Positions 23,096 to 35,469 of a DNA stretch of 64,000 nucleotides are shown one piece after another. Origin of the DNA: Siphonodentalium dalli (taxonomy: Eukaryota > Mollusca > Scaphopoda > Gadilida > Siphonodentaliidae). The stretch is from positions 21,082,991 through 21,146,990 of the forward strand of contig CP136061.1 of the NCBI GenBank assembly GCA_032622095.1, read 5' to 3'. The notes beneath the pieces are model-generated. The model was not told the origin of the DNA. It ran no database searches and worked only from the letters and a program-made list of their open reading frames with translations. The translations under genes were made by a program, and so were the position numbers. Positions within the stretch are counted from its first letter, which is position 1. Each line of letters begins with the position of its first letter.

Positions 23096-23552
23096 ATATG
23101 TGACCCGCCATATCAAATCCAGTCGTAAGTCGGGATTTTTTTTACCCTGTGCCAATGCATTCTCTTATATATGCGAGTCGACCATAGGTCGCCTCGCATA
23201 TATAAGAGAATGCATTGGCCTAACAATTTTTTATCATTTTTTTTTAAATAAATGTTTCTTACAATTTTTAGGACATAAAATAAAAAAACATCCATTACCC
23301 TGCAGGGAGCCCCACACATATATAGAAGCATATAGAAGAGTGTCGTCTGCTCATGTTTGACTGGGGCGCTGTATGGGTGAAATTATAAAATTGTTAAAGA
23401 ATACAAGAAAAAATTATTAAAATTGTTAGGCCAATGCATTCTCTTATATATGCGAGGCGACCTATGGTCGACTCGCATATATAAGAGAATGCATTGGCAC
23501 AGGGTAAAAAAATCCCGACTTACGACTGGATTTGATATGGCGGGTCACATAT
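23096..23552. mobile_element. 457-bp palindromic element containing two CCAATGCATTCTC hairpins
   Basis: The outer arms CATATGTGACCCGCCATATC and GATATGGCGGGTCACATATG pair for about 130 bases, including AGTCGTAAGTCGGGATTTTT. Within each arm is a copy of the CCAATGCATTCTC palindrome (23147-23222, 23428-23506). The 200-bp centre is unrelated. Confidence 0.9.
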
Positions 23553-23571
23553 GTTATCTCGAATTTAAAAC

Positions 23572-23668
23572 GAAATAAACAAATCAGATACACGAACGCG
23601 TATAACAAATCAGATTACACGAACGCGTATAAATAAACAAATCAGATTACACGAACGCGTATAACAAA
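23572..23668. repeat. 27-bp tandem repeat, 3-4 copies
   Basis: Unit ACAAATCAGATTACACGAAC plus GCGTATA, partly interrupted by ATAA. Confidence 0.9.
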
Positions 23669-23848
23669 TAAATTCAAACACCTCAAGGTGTTATGATATT
23701 AGTCGAGTAAATCATGCCACGAATCTACTCTGGAACTTGGCCTGTAGAGATCATATTAAACCTTGGAAAACAATTTAAGTTTTGAGAGGGAACCATATAT
23801 GAAGTTGAAGAAATAACGTGGGGAATATATATTTCTTAGTTATATATA

Positions 23849-24531
23849 TACTAGCAGGTGGACCTGACTTCGTCTGGACTGTTTCCCCTCTGCTTTTCGG
23901 CGAATTGCGCGATTTGACCTTGAATTGTCCATTTTGAAGGTCAAGGTCAGGTGGGGTAACGATTTGACCCGTCCAAAACTCTGCCCGGACAAAAGTACCC
24001 GTCGAAATCCACCCGGTTTTACCCGATTTGACCTTTGAAGGTCAAGGTCAGGTCGGGGTCACAATTTGACCCGTCGAAAACACTCAGTGGACAAAAGTAC
24101 CCGTCGAAATCCATCCGCTTTTACCAGATTTGGTCTCGAATTGATAATTCTGAAGGTCAAGGTCAGGTCGGGGTCACGATTCGACCCGTCCAAAACACCC
24201 AGTGGACAAAAGTAACCCCATGTATAAAATTTCATCGAAATCCCATCAAAATTCGCGATTTGACCTTGAATTGACCCGATTTCAAGGTCAATGTCATGTC
24301 GCACGGGCAAACGAATAGGCTTACGACACTCCCCATACGAAAGTGTCCCTATACACTAATTTTCATCGAAATCCCGTGATACTCGGGCGTTTGACCTTGA
24401 AATGACCCGATGTCAAGGTCAAGGTCACGTCGCACGGACAAATTAATAGGCCCATGCCACCCCACGGCCGAAAATACCCCCACATACCAAGTTTCATCGA
24501 AATCGGGTCGGCCGTTTTCGAGTTCATCGCG

Positions 24532-24563
<32 letters not shown>

Positions 24564-24586
24564 GATCTTCCAAAATATATAATAGA
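23849..24586. mobile_element. Tandem-unit element with (CA)n tail
   Basis: Head CTAGCAGGTGGACCTGACTT; repeated units built on GAAGGTCAAGGTCAGGTCGG, GTCACGATTCGACCCGTCC, AGTGGACAAAAGTA and TTTCATCGAAATCC; tail ends in ACACACACACACAAACACAC. It has the same plan as the 122-bp-unit elements and lies directly head-to-tail with one. Confidence 0.75.
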
Positions 24587-24588
24587 CT

Positions 24589-25214
24589 AGCTGATGTGCC
24601 CGACGTTGTCCGGGCTTTTCAAAAACCAAATTTCAAGCCGATAGCTCTACCCGTTTCCGAGATCTGGTCTGCGCATGCGCGAAGCTGGCGTCGCACGGGC
24701 TCGGCGACCCGATAAAATTCGTATCCGGGGCAAGATACATTCACATACCAAATTTCAAGTCGATAGCTCTACCCGTTTCCGATATCTCGTCTGCGCATGC
24801 GCGAAGCTGGCGTCGCATGGGCTCGGCGACCCGATAACATTCGTATCCGGGGCAAGATACATTCACATAGCAAATTTCAAGTCGAAAGCTCCACCCGTTT
24901 CCGAGATCTCGTCTGCGCATGCGCGAAGCTGGCGTCGCACGGACTCGGCGACCAGATAAAATTCGTATCCGGGGCAAGATACATTCACATATCAAATTTC
25001 AAGTCGATAGCTCTACCCGTTTCCGAGATCTCGTCTGCGCATGCGCGAAGCGGGCGCCGCACGGGCTCGCCAATACGACGTTGATGACCGCCCGGTCAAA
25101 CTACACACATGTATCAAGTTTCGTCCCGATCGGTCGATAATCGTAGAGTTGTATAAATGACATACATACAGACAGACAGACAGACAGACAGGGGTCTTCA
25201 AAATATACAGGAGA
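24589..25214. mobile_element. 122-bp-unit element, copy 3
   Basis: Head CTAGCTGATGTGCCCGACGT; units from about 24626, 24747, 24869 and 24992; tail GTTTCGTCCCGATCGGTCGA followed by ATACATACAGACAGACAGAC. Follows the 23849 element without a gap. Confidence 0.8.
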
Positions 25215-25219
25215 TAGTA

Positions 25220-25460
25220 TCTGTTCCTTAACAATGTACTTTACTGAAGTTGAGGGTCCCAACTCGAAATTGCATGCTTTTCTGTGACTTTGCTGAGCCG
25301 AAATCGAAATAAGCATTGATTACCCAGGAGAAATTCCAAAATTGTAAGCGACGTAAAGCAAAATTGCTCACAAGGTCGCTTAAATTGTAAAATTTCGAGT
25401 TAGGACCTTCATCTACAGTGAAGTACATTATTAAGGAACAGATAATAACTAAGAAATATC
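25220..25460. repeat. Small inverted repeat
   Basis: CTTAACAATGTACTTTACTG at 25227 pairs with CAGTGAAGTACATTATTAAG near 25420; related sequence lies at 11767-11960. Confidence 0.65.
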
Positions 25461-25610
25461 TTCCCCGCATTATTTCTTCAACTTCATAAGGTTCCCTGTC
25501 AAAACTTCAAACAGTTCCAAGGTTTTGTACTGGTGGAATATGATATCTAGGGGCGTTAGCCAGAGTGAAGTTTCATGCCATGCCCAGCGTATGGGTTATA
25601 GGCAACTAAA

Positions 25611-28600
25611 TAGTCCAGGAGATATTGGTCGACCTCTGCACCCCCCCCCCCCCCCAGGACTTAACTTCACCCCACTAATTTTCTTCCTTAAGGTCTCCTC
25701 TAATTTTTTTCACTTGTTAACAAGAAAAAAAAGTGGCCGCAGAGACTCCAGACAAGATGGCGTCCATCATGGCGGCCATTTTTTTTAAATGCACCAGGTC
25801 TCTTTGATCGCCATTATAGTAAAGATGATAGCAAATGCGGTCTTGTTTTCCGCTCGATTCGTTATGCTAATATACAACCCTTACAAATTAGTCAAAAATC
25901 CGACACCAGAATCCAATATGGCGGCCAAGATGGCCGCCGAAATGTGAAAATATGCTATTTTTCTGACATGTTACCACCTTTCGTTTGTCTCTGTGGGAAA
26001 ATGTTTTTGCGTCATGTTATACATTTATCATATAGAGGAGTCATTGGCGAACACATGGGGTCCATAATATGCATTCATTGCGGGATATTTTTGTCCGATA
26101 TCACGTTTTCCCAAATGCCGGTATCATAGGTCGAAGCCGAATCTCCGTTAATAACGGGATGTTATGTTTCGAATCAATGAATGTTATTGCTATTATAACA
26201 ACACCCATGCATATTTATTTGCAGGAGATACTCGAGCTAGGATTCCTCTTATACCTGAGTTGAGGAATATTTACCCAAATCCAAGATGGCGGCCAAAATG
26301 GCCACCAGAAATAAAAAATCGCTGATTTTAACATCAGTGAGCATTATTGTCATGACAACTCCACACCTGCTTACTATTGTAAGTTGGGAACACTTAGGCG
26401 AAGAACTTTCTTTGTACCATATCCAAATAAAAGTCCCCCAAATCCAAAATGGCGCCCACAATAGCGGACAGATTTTGAAAAATTACCGAAATTCCCTCAT
26501 ATTCACATCATTGGGCATTATTGTCGAGACAACTCCATCCATGCGTACAGTCGAGTTGGAAATACTGAGGTGAAGTAATTACCTTACATCTCATGCAAGA
26601 AATTGTTTTCCAAATCGAAGATGGCGGCCAAAATTGCGACCGAAATTTGAAAACACGCCTACATTCCTTTACTTTCTTAGGATGGGCGTTATTGTTTCGC
26701 GATTTCTACCCACCATTACATGTTGATATGTATGAATTATTCATTAGGGTTTGGCAAGTGATACTCGCAGTCAATATGGCGGCCAAACTGGTGGGCAGAA
26801 ATTGAAAAGAAGCCGATATTATCACATACTAATTTCAACTTTTTGTCATAATATTGATTTGTATAAACAAAACGGTACATAATATAAGCCATATATTAGT
26901 TCCAATGTAAGTCGTAGCCTTTTGGAAGGATGAAAACCCAAAATCGCAATGTGGCATTTCAAAATCCATTCTCCACTAAGGGCTCATACTGGCCGTAACC
27001 GTATATAGGTGCGCCGAATAGTCATATTATGACTTCCAAGAATCAAAACAACAGTATCTGAGCTTATTCTGAATTGCCACATTCAGCATTATCTGGACTC
27101 GTTTCCGTCTCTTCGTCATATTAATCTATCTCACTCACAACAACAGTTCACTACTCTTCTTTGTAGGAGTGTGCCACTAATCGCAATGTTTCAAACAATA
27201 CATATGCCGGTGTCCAGCTCACGTGTTGGTTTCGAAAGCTTGGAATTCTTAGCGAGCTTCATTCTTGGTATAGCTTATGGTATAATTCAGATGCTACATA
27301 TATGGGGTATATGCGTCATCTTGTGCGATACACTATAAAGGTATTCGGTCGATGCGTATACTAGCTTTCATAAAGACCTATCTATCTGCGTATTGTCAGC
27401 TTTGGTGACCTAATGGGGATAACAACGTGTACGCCTGGTGATCTTCCCAAACAGCCACTTCTCAATATATGGTTCATCAATTCACATACTCATCTAATGC
27501 ACTGACGTACCCGGACAACTTCTGTATATGGCTTCGAATGTTGAAAGCCCGACATTTGCCGGATGCAATTCTGCTAAGGCGTAGAAGACCATAATGCATA
27601 ATATACCCAAACTCCTTGAACATGATCATAAGAACAAGCTTGTTGGCGTCCAACAATCGTCTCACCGAACAGATCCAAGCAGATGATAACAATACACACG
27701 GTGCTAGTTTGTGGGTATGTATCATGATAGTGGAAATGAAATTGGACCATGACTGTACCGCCCCTTATTTTGTTATGTTTTAGATTCAGACAGGATCTCA
27801 TGTGTGGCTTTGCTTTCCTTGTATGCTAAGATTGTATGTTCCCATCCGTTTGGAAGCCGTTCTTAAACAACTGGACCAGGGGTATGCCATTGGCTACTGC
27901 TGTATAAGCCCCACAAAGACTGTGGTGTAGTCTTAAAGGCGATACCTTTGATAGTTGGTTGATATGTCATACTCACGCTGGGTGGTATGGTTCAAGAAAG
28001 TACAAATGCCATCAACAAAAGGGTGAAATGTTCAACGCGAAGAACATCCAGAGGAATGTTACGTTGATGAGCTCTTGCATTCAGTTCAACACACGTTGGT
28101 ACACCAAGTGATTTCTTGATAACATCACCAATGCGACCATATTCCTGCATGAGACATTAACTACTATATTCTAAAGTTATATATATAAAGCTATCATAAA
28201 GGTCGCGTTCCCCAACGGCCACAGCCATCGCCATCGAGACTGTAAATTGTTCTTTAAACACATAGTGAAATAAATGCACCACAGTTCCTGACATTCTCTT
28301 GAATAATACCGCCCACATACTGACTAACCCCGAGAGAGGATAACAAAACACGCATACATCCATGCTATAAAGACATTATCCTTTAGTCCATCCGACTGTT
28401 TTGAGGGAGGCTAGCATATTATTATCCAGACAAAAGTGTACGTAGTTGAATCAGAAAGGCTAAACAAAACCGACACTCATGACATTCGATATCTTAAACA
28501 TGCACCAGGTGTAGGGGTGGTGTATACAGTGGCCCATTTCATTCCCACTATTGTGGCGCATGTCCACCAACTAGCACCGCGAGCATTGTTCTTCTCTGCT

Positions 28601-30542
28601 GGGAGATATTCGACGAGACAACTGCGGGGCGTCACACAGTTTGCTCGGATAATGGTCAAGAAGTGTGGGTAGTCTGTACAATAGGGTCTTCTCCTTAGCT
28701 GATAGATATCTGTCCAAGGGAATGAGACAGCTAGCAACATTCGAAACACTGTCGAAGTTGTCCACATATGCCAATGCGTTCGCTGAGTGTGAGTTGACGA
28801 ACTATCTATTGAGAAGTGACTAGCTAACTGGTTCGCCAGGTGTACATGTCGTTATCCCATGGGGTATGAGACACATACATAGAGATGATCTTCTGTAAGC
28901 TAGACACCGGAAAATGAATTGTTTGAAACGTTATGATTAGAGGGACCCTACTCCCAGGAAGTGGTGAATACTTTGTCGGTGTGAGCGACCTAGATTTATC
29001 AGACAAAGAAATGGAAGCTGGTCCAGATTATTATGGACGTGACGTGGCAAATCATAATCTGTTATCAGGTAATTGTTCTGATATAACTATTCGGCGCACC
29101 TGCGCTTACGGCCATTATCGGCGCTAAGTGGAGACTGGATTTCGAAATGCCACATCGCGATATTAATTGTGGTGTTTCATCTTTCCAGAAGGATACGAGC
29201 TATGTTATGCGTTTTGATACCTTTAAGTTGAACTAGTAGATGGTTTATGTACAATTGCGTCCATACATACCGATATTATGACAAAAAGTTGAAATTAATA
29301 TGTGAAAATATCGATTTCTTTTCAATTTCTAGCCGCCAATTTACCAGCGATCTTGGCTGTGAGTATCAATTGCCAAACTCTAATTAATACTTCATGTCAC
29401 TATTCCATATCAACATGTAATGGTGGATAGAAATCGCGAAACAATAACGCCCATCCTAAGAAAGTAAAGGAATGTAGATTTGTTTTCAAATTTCGGTCGC
29501 CATTTTGGCCGCCATCTTCGATTTGGAAAACAATTTCTTGCATGAGATGTAAGGTAATTACTTCACCTCAGTATTTCCAACTCAATTGTAAGCATGTGTG
29601 GAGTTGTCGCGACAATAATGCCCAATGATGTGAATATGAGGGAATTTCGGTGATTATTCAAAATCTGTCCGCCATTGTGGGCGCCATTTTGGATTTGGGG
29701 GACTTTTATTTGGATATGGTACAAGGAAAGTTCTTCGCCTAAGTGTTCCCAACTTACAATAGTAAGCAGGTATGGAGTTGTCATGACAATAATGCTCACT
29801 GATGTTAAAATCAGCGATTTTCGGCGATTTTTTATTTCTGGTGGCCATTTTGGCCGCCATCTTGGATTTGGGTAAATATTCCTCAACTCAGGTATAAGAG
29901 GAATCCTAGCTCGAGTATCTCCTGCAAATATATATGCATGGGTGTTGTTATAATAGCAATAACATTCATTGATTCGAAACATAACATCCCGTTATTAACG
30001 GAGATTCGGCTTCGACCTATGATACCGGCATTTGGGAAAACGTGATATCGGACAAAAATATCCCGCAATGAATGCATATTATGGTCCACATGTGTTCGCC
30101 AATGACTCCACTATATGATAAATGTATAACATGACGCAAAAATTCTAACATTTTCCCACAGAGACAAACGAAAGGTGGTAACATGTCAGAAAAATAGCAT
30201 ATTTTCACATTTCGGCGGCCATCTTGGCCGCCATATTGGATTCTGGTGTCAGATTTTTGGCTAATTTGTAAGGGTTGTATATTAGCATAACGCATCGAGC
30301 GGAAAACAAGACCGCATGTGCTATCATCTTTACTATAATGGCGATCAAAGAGACCTGGTGCATTACAAAAAAATGGCCGCCATGATGGACGCCATCTTGT
30401 CTGGAGTCTCTGCGGCCACTTTTTTTTCTTGTTAACAAGTGAAAAAATTTAGAAGAGACCTTAAGGAAGAAAATTAGTGGGGTGAAGTTAAGTCCTGGGG
30501 GGGGGGGGGGGGTGCAGAGGTCGACCAATATCTCCTGGACTA
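25611..30542. mobile_element. Large fold-back element, copy 2 (arm B left, arm A right)
   Basis: The left end TAGTCCAGGAGATATTGGTC and right end GACCAATATCTCCTGGACTA are exact inverses. Outer arms (about 25611-26700 and 29440-30542) are nearly identical in inverted form. Inner arms are the B type on the left (27477-27800) and the A type on the right (28030-29160), so this copy is inverted relative to copy 1. Arms carry many CCAAGATGGCGGCCAAAATG motifs. No intact coding sequence. Confidence 0.88.
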
Positions 30543-31149
30543 AAATACTTGAAATTATGCCCCTTGGCATTTGTGTAGGGAAACTCGAGTCAGCATAAAA
30601 AAAATACCGGCAGCTGAATGGTGTACAAGAAAACCATAGTCAGAAATGGTAACGCCACCAAGATTTTCGGGGGACACGAACAAGCGAATTTATTGTCGGC
30701 AGTTTCGGCAGTCTGAGGGTTAATTAATCCCGAATTAAACGGAACTACTTTACGATAGTCCGATAGGACTATGTTTACTCTATGCATGTTCTCTGAAAAA
30801 ATAGTGTGAATATTCCAAATAGAACTCTTTTTATCAGACGTTGTGTAACACCTTAAAACATTGAGCAGTTATAGCGCAAACCGAAATGTGTTGTCTTGCA
30901 AGATATCCCACCGCTTTAGCTAAATTTACCTTCCTACAATATCCATAAAGAGGATCATATATTATATACCCACGGTTTTAATTATAGAATATAAAATATA
31001 TTGGTTTCGCGAATGACCAACTCAGAATTCCGTTAAAATAACAATAACAACCAGCACCTATAACGAACCGTTTTACTGGACTTGGCCTACTGGTCGCGTA
31101 GTTCCGACTTTTAAATAAACGGAATTTCCAACTCTATAAATAAAAGCCC
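30543..31149. other. Unassigned spacer
   Basis: GAAAACCATAGTCAGAAATG near 30633 recurs inverted near 37770 and 48430, marking fragments of another dispersed family. No exon seen. Confidence 0.5.
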
Positions 31150-32170
31150 CACAAGAATACATTCGCCCTGTCCACCACGCAATATCAAAATATCAGCAGC
31201 TAGATACACCACAGGTGGCGTAACAACCTTACAAATTCGCAACTGAAGACTGTCTACTACTATAGTTCATGTATTAAATCAACCCCCACCTGCCCCTGTG
31301 CATAATAACTGTTTCATTTGTACCGCGCACTTCCGCGTAGTTCTGCGCAGTTCCGCGCACTGTTTCGAGGTGCCGCGGCCTACGGGTCATTGCGTATGCT
31401 CAATTTTTGTAAACAAACTTTTGTCAATAGCCGTTTTGGTCAAACTAAACCTTCTTCGACCGGGACAGCAGATCCGAATAGTAGCTAAGATGTATTTAGA
31501 TAGAATTATCAAAAGAATATGACCGATCAGGGTACATTTTAAGAGAATAGAGTGGAGAAATCTTGGTGATAATTCCAGAAAATAAAGATGGAGGAGGAGA
31601 ATCACAATTAAACTTCCCACAATGCACTTCACTAAACCAGGGGTTCTCAATGGGTTACACATTATTTTCAGTCTATCAGATTATTTATATTTTCAACAAC
31701 AAGTGACTTTAAGTTTACAATTTCAGCCTGTCCTGACTCTATCGATACGATTTAACACATTTTCAAAAACGTATTATACACCGGTGGCGTTAACTTTACA
31801 ATTTAAGCATCTACGTGATTCTATCGGTACGATTGAGTAAGGTACAAACAAGAATACATCAGGGGCTCCCAATGGGTTATATATTATTTTCAGTCTATCA
31901 AATTATTTATATTTTCAACAACATATTATTACACCGGTGACTTTAAGTTTACAATTTCAGCCTGTCCTGACTCTATCGATACGATTTATCATATTTTCAT
32001 AAACATATTATACACCGGTGGCGTTAACTTTACAACTTCGGCATCTACGTGATTCTATCGGTACGATTGAGTAAGGTACACAAAATCTCCAAGAATACAT
32101 TCGCCCTGTCCACCACGCAATATCAAACTCACAGAAGCTAGAAACACCACAGGTGGCGTAATAATATCTT
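31150..32170. repeat. Dispersed repeat, inverted partner of 44470-45290
   Basis: Begins and ends with direct copies of TACATTCGCCCTGTCCACCA ... ACACCACAGGTGGCGTAA (31160 and 32096). Two units of about 222 bp (from 31639 and 31861) contain TATTTTCAGTCTATCA, CCTGTCCTGACTCTATCGAT, ATTATACACCGGTGGCGTTA and TCTATCGGTACGATTGAGTA. The block at 31455-31620 (GGGACAGCAGATCCGAATAG) matches 45120-45230 inverted. Confidence 0.85.
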
Positions 32171-33900
32171 CGGTTGTTTAATGTGAAAGAAAAAAGAAAT
32201 TCATAAGCTATGTTAATTCCTCGGCCATTTGTGTGGGATTGTTCGTCAAGCGGCTTCATTGGTCGCCAAATTTGGTAGGGGGTGGGGTATTTTTCTATAT
32301 TGATTTTTTTTGCACAAAATGGGGTAGTTGTGGAAATGCCAATTTAGTTCCAGGAATAAGTATGGTGAGGCACCATTTCTTTTCTGACAACTTATGTCCG
32401 ACGTGGAGTACTACACGCAAAAATATTTAAAGTTTGGCTCAGCAGGGTAATGAATCGTGGGGATGGCTTAACCCTAACACTGTCGCCTATGGGAAATATT
32501 TAGTTGATTGTAACCTATGGATCCCTACCATCCGGTATGCTTTTCCGACCCGAAGGAGGCGTCTGCTCTGTCTCGACGTGTCTGTTCCTTTCACTCTTAT
32601 TCAGGATAGTTTCGATTCCTGCAGAAAACAAAATGGATACAGGCACCGAAGCCATATGGGAAAACTATAATTGATATGCTAAAGATAAGAGTTTCTCTTA
32701 TCCGATATCATCAGTTCCAACAAAATAACTATATGTTCATGCCTATACTATATGTTCATGCGCCTATACTATATTTTCATGCCTATACTATATTGTGTAC
32801 ATATAAATCACTAATGGCGCATTTACTCTAAAAATATAAATACGAGTTTGATAAATTTGACTCACAACGAGTCGTAGAAGAGTTGTGAATCAAATTTATT
32901 GAAATTCTTTTAACAATCAAAATCTTTAAAAGAGGCTGCAAAATGCATACATCGTTGACTGAGACGCTTCGCAACTGAATACGACAGTATTGCGCTCTGG
33001 GGCTGGCGACGAAAATATAGTCCCCCAATTTGCTTCTTTGTTATTTTCTTAGTGCAACGAAGTTGGCCAAGAATTTAACTTTAATGAACTAAGCAATCTT
33101 TTTGCATTGTCTGGTGTTGGTGTCATGCATGGCTTTTCGAAATAGTATTAATTAGCATGAATCAATGTAAAGACGTGGCGTGGTCATATGTGGCGCGATG
33201 CCAAGTGATATATGTGTAGCATATTCATAACTTGTGAGAGATCAGGAAATATGTAATTGATTTTTTAATGATATAATAGGGGTTCAGTGATATATAGAGT
33301 ATATACAACTCGCCCCCAGTTTATATCGACATTTTCAAAAGAGTCCAGTAAATTAGCTGTGGGCCGAGGCTTTGGCAAGGTCCAGACCTTTTTACTGGGC
33401 GAATTTTATAAATTTCGCTATAAACTTGGGACGAGTTGTCGATTATATATTTATTACTTGATTCAAAACCTCCATAAAACATACTGAAATCATTAAAATA
33501 AAAAAGGTGACGTGAAAGTAACAGCGGCTTCTATATATAAGGCCTGCGATGACGTTTCACGTAATTATGCGTTGTTTACCCGCTTAAAGAAATAGTCCCA
33601 GATAAATAATTCTTTGACATATATATAATGGCGTAAATTTAATGAAATAACTTTTCAAACTCTATCAATATCAGTCACATATTGATTCTTCGTCACTCCT
33701 CGTCCACAGCATACGGAATTATGCAAACATACGACAAACCGGAAGTCAGTGGTCACGTTTGCGCAGCAATAATACATTTGGTACACCTGGCACTATTTCC
33801 TGCTATACAATGACCGTTGTAAATCATTATTATAGAATGGGTCTAATGAATGGAATAAAGGTATGATCATGTAATAAATACAGATATATATAGTCTCAAC
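32171..33900. other. Unassigned region
   Basis: Includes a triple ACTATATTTTCATGCCTAT-like short repeat at 32730-32790. No exon recognised. Confidence 0.5.
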
Positions 33901-35461
33901 CAGGGGGGGGGGGGGGGGGGTCTGCAAAAAAAATCCGTATATAGGGCCGGGGTGGGTGGGTGGTCCAGAGGCGGAAAAAATGGTGCTTGTAATTTTTTTC
34001 CAAAATGGGTTTTTTTCAAACAATTTACAAGTACTGACCATGTAATGTTGTTTGTAAGCATGTTAGTACCATGCTTGTTGTTATAGGGCTATATAGGCAT
34101 CTAAAGTGACTCTTTAGCCTCAGATTTAGCAACATTCTGGATTTCACAGTATCCCGGACCACTTCACAGTGGACCACCGTATTAACGTTCAGGAAACTTA
34201 TGATCAACGGAAGAAATATTTAGTAACAAAATTAATATATTACCCAGTTGTATTATCTGAATAAAAGTAATAAAACAAAAAAACTATCACAAATTGGATA
34301 CTACATGGTGAATACTCTATGATGACTACTAGTATATATCATTAACCTGATTGTTGCATAACATGAAATTGAAAAGGGTATCTTATAAATTTCTAATGTC
34401 TGAAATACTGTCTTGTTCTGGCATGTAATCAAATTCATTCCTTCTGGTTATTTCTCATCTTGAATGATTGCAAGTAATGTTAATTTGCAACAATCCCAAA
34501 TGAATGTGACGCTATTCTCATTGAATTTCCGAACTTCATCTGGGAGCTTTACTGCTCAACAAGACGAAACTAAAATACTATTTGTATACTGTTATCACTT
34601 ACAAATAGATGAACTGAAATAATGTGATGCATTCAGATGCATTGAGAAATGACATTCAATTCTTCATTCTGGTCTATCACCATACCAAACCACATCAAAA
34701 TTTGACAACCGACACTTAACTTATATTGCGAAAACTTTGTATGGACTGAATTTCATAAAGTCGAACAGGGCCCATAACTCTGGTTGACATTGGTGGTCAC
34801 AACCCGCGATATTATGCATATTCGTCCCCCATTTCTGGTCCGTCACCATGCCATAGTGCATCAAATATGACAACTGACTCTTGAGTTAAAATTCAAAATG
34901 TTTGTACGGACAGGCGACTCGAGACGTCAACTATATACCCGCCGACTAATATCGGGCAGTATAATAACCATATATCTATGTGTATACATAAAAAAAAAAC
35001 AATTCCCCTCCCACCCCATCCCGTTGGATAAGACTAAATAGTTCTTTGATCATGCACATATAATTATGGAACCCCTGACCTGTTTACCACTATTTACACT
35101 GGCCAGTGTTCTCTGTCAGACACAACACACTCGATATATTAAGGCTATAAATGGGGTCTAGGGCAATTTGTGACATATAGTGTACCTACACAATGCTTAA
35201 TTAATATTGTTGTTAGATACTGAAAACACCAGGAAACACATGGAAATACAGTATATTTTTCGTTTTTCTGATCTGTGTTTACCAAATAATAAGGCAGTTA
35301 ACACAGTTATTGAAGAATGGCTAAAAAAAACCTCTGAAATTTTGATAAAAATTTTGGAGGAAAAAAATATTTTTTTTGCAAAAATGGGGTGGTGGGTCCC
35401 TCGAGGTCGGAAAAAAACTTTTTGGGCCCTATATGTGCAATTTTTTTCCAGACCCCCCCCT
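33901..35461. mobile_element. hAT-like element, 1.56 kb, with intact 8-bp target duplication
   Basis: Starts CAGGGGGG after GTCTCAAC (33893-33900) and ends CCCCCCCT before GTCTCAAC (35462-35469). Subterminal GGGCCGGGGTGGGTGGGTGG near 33950 pairs loosely with TGGGGTGGTGGGTCCCTCGA near 35383. The interior has no transposase; 34670-34920 holds two diverged units with GGTC(T/C)(A/G)TCACCAT. Confidence 0.8.
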
Positions 35462-35469
35462 GTCTCAAC

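Noticed and set aside
34670-34920. Possible conserved non-coding element
   Set aside because: The recurring GGTC.(A/G)TCACCAT and (T/A)TTGACAAC phrases show an old two-unit tandem repeat and not a constrained element.
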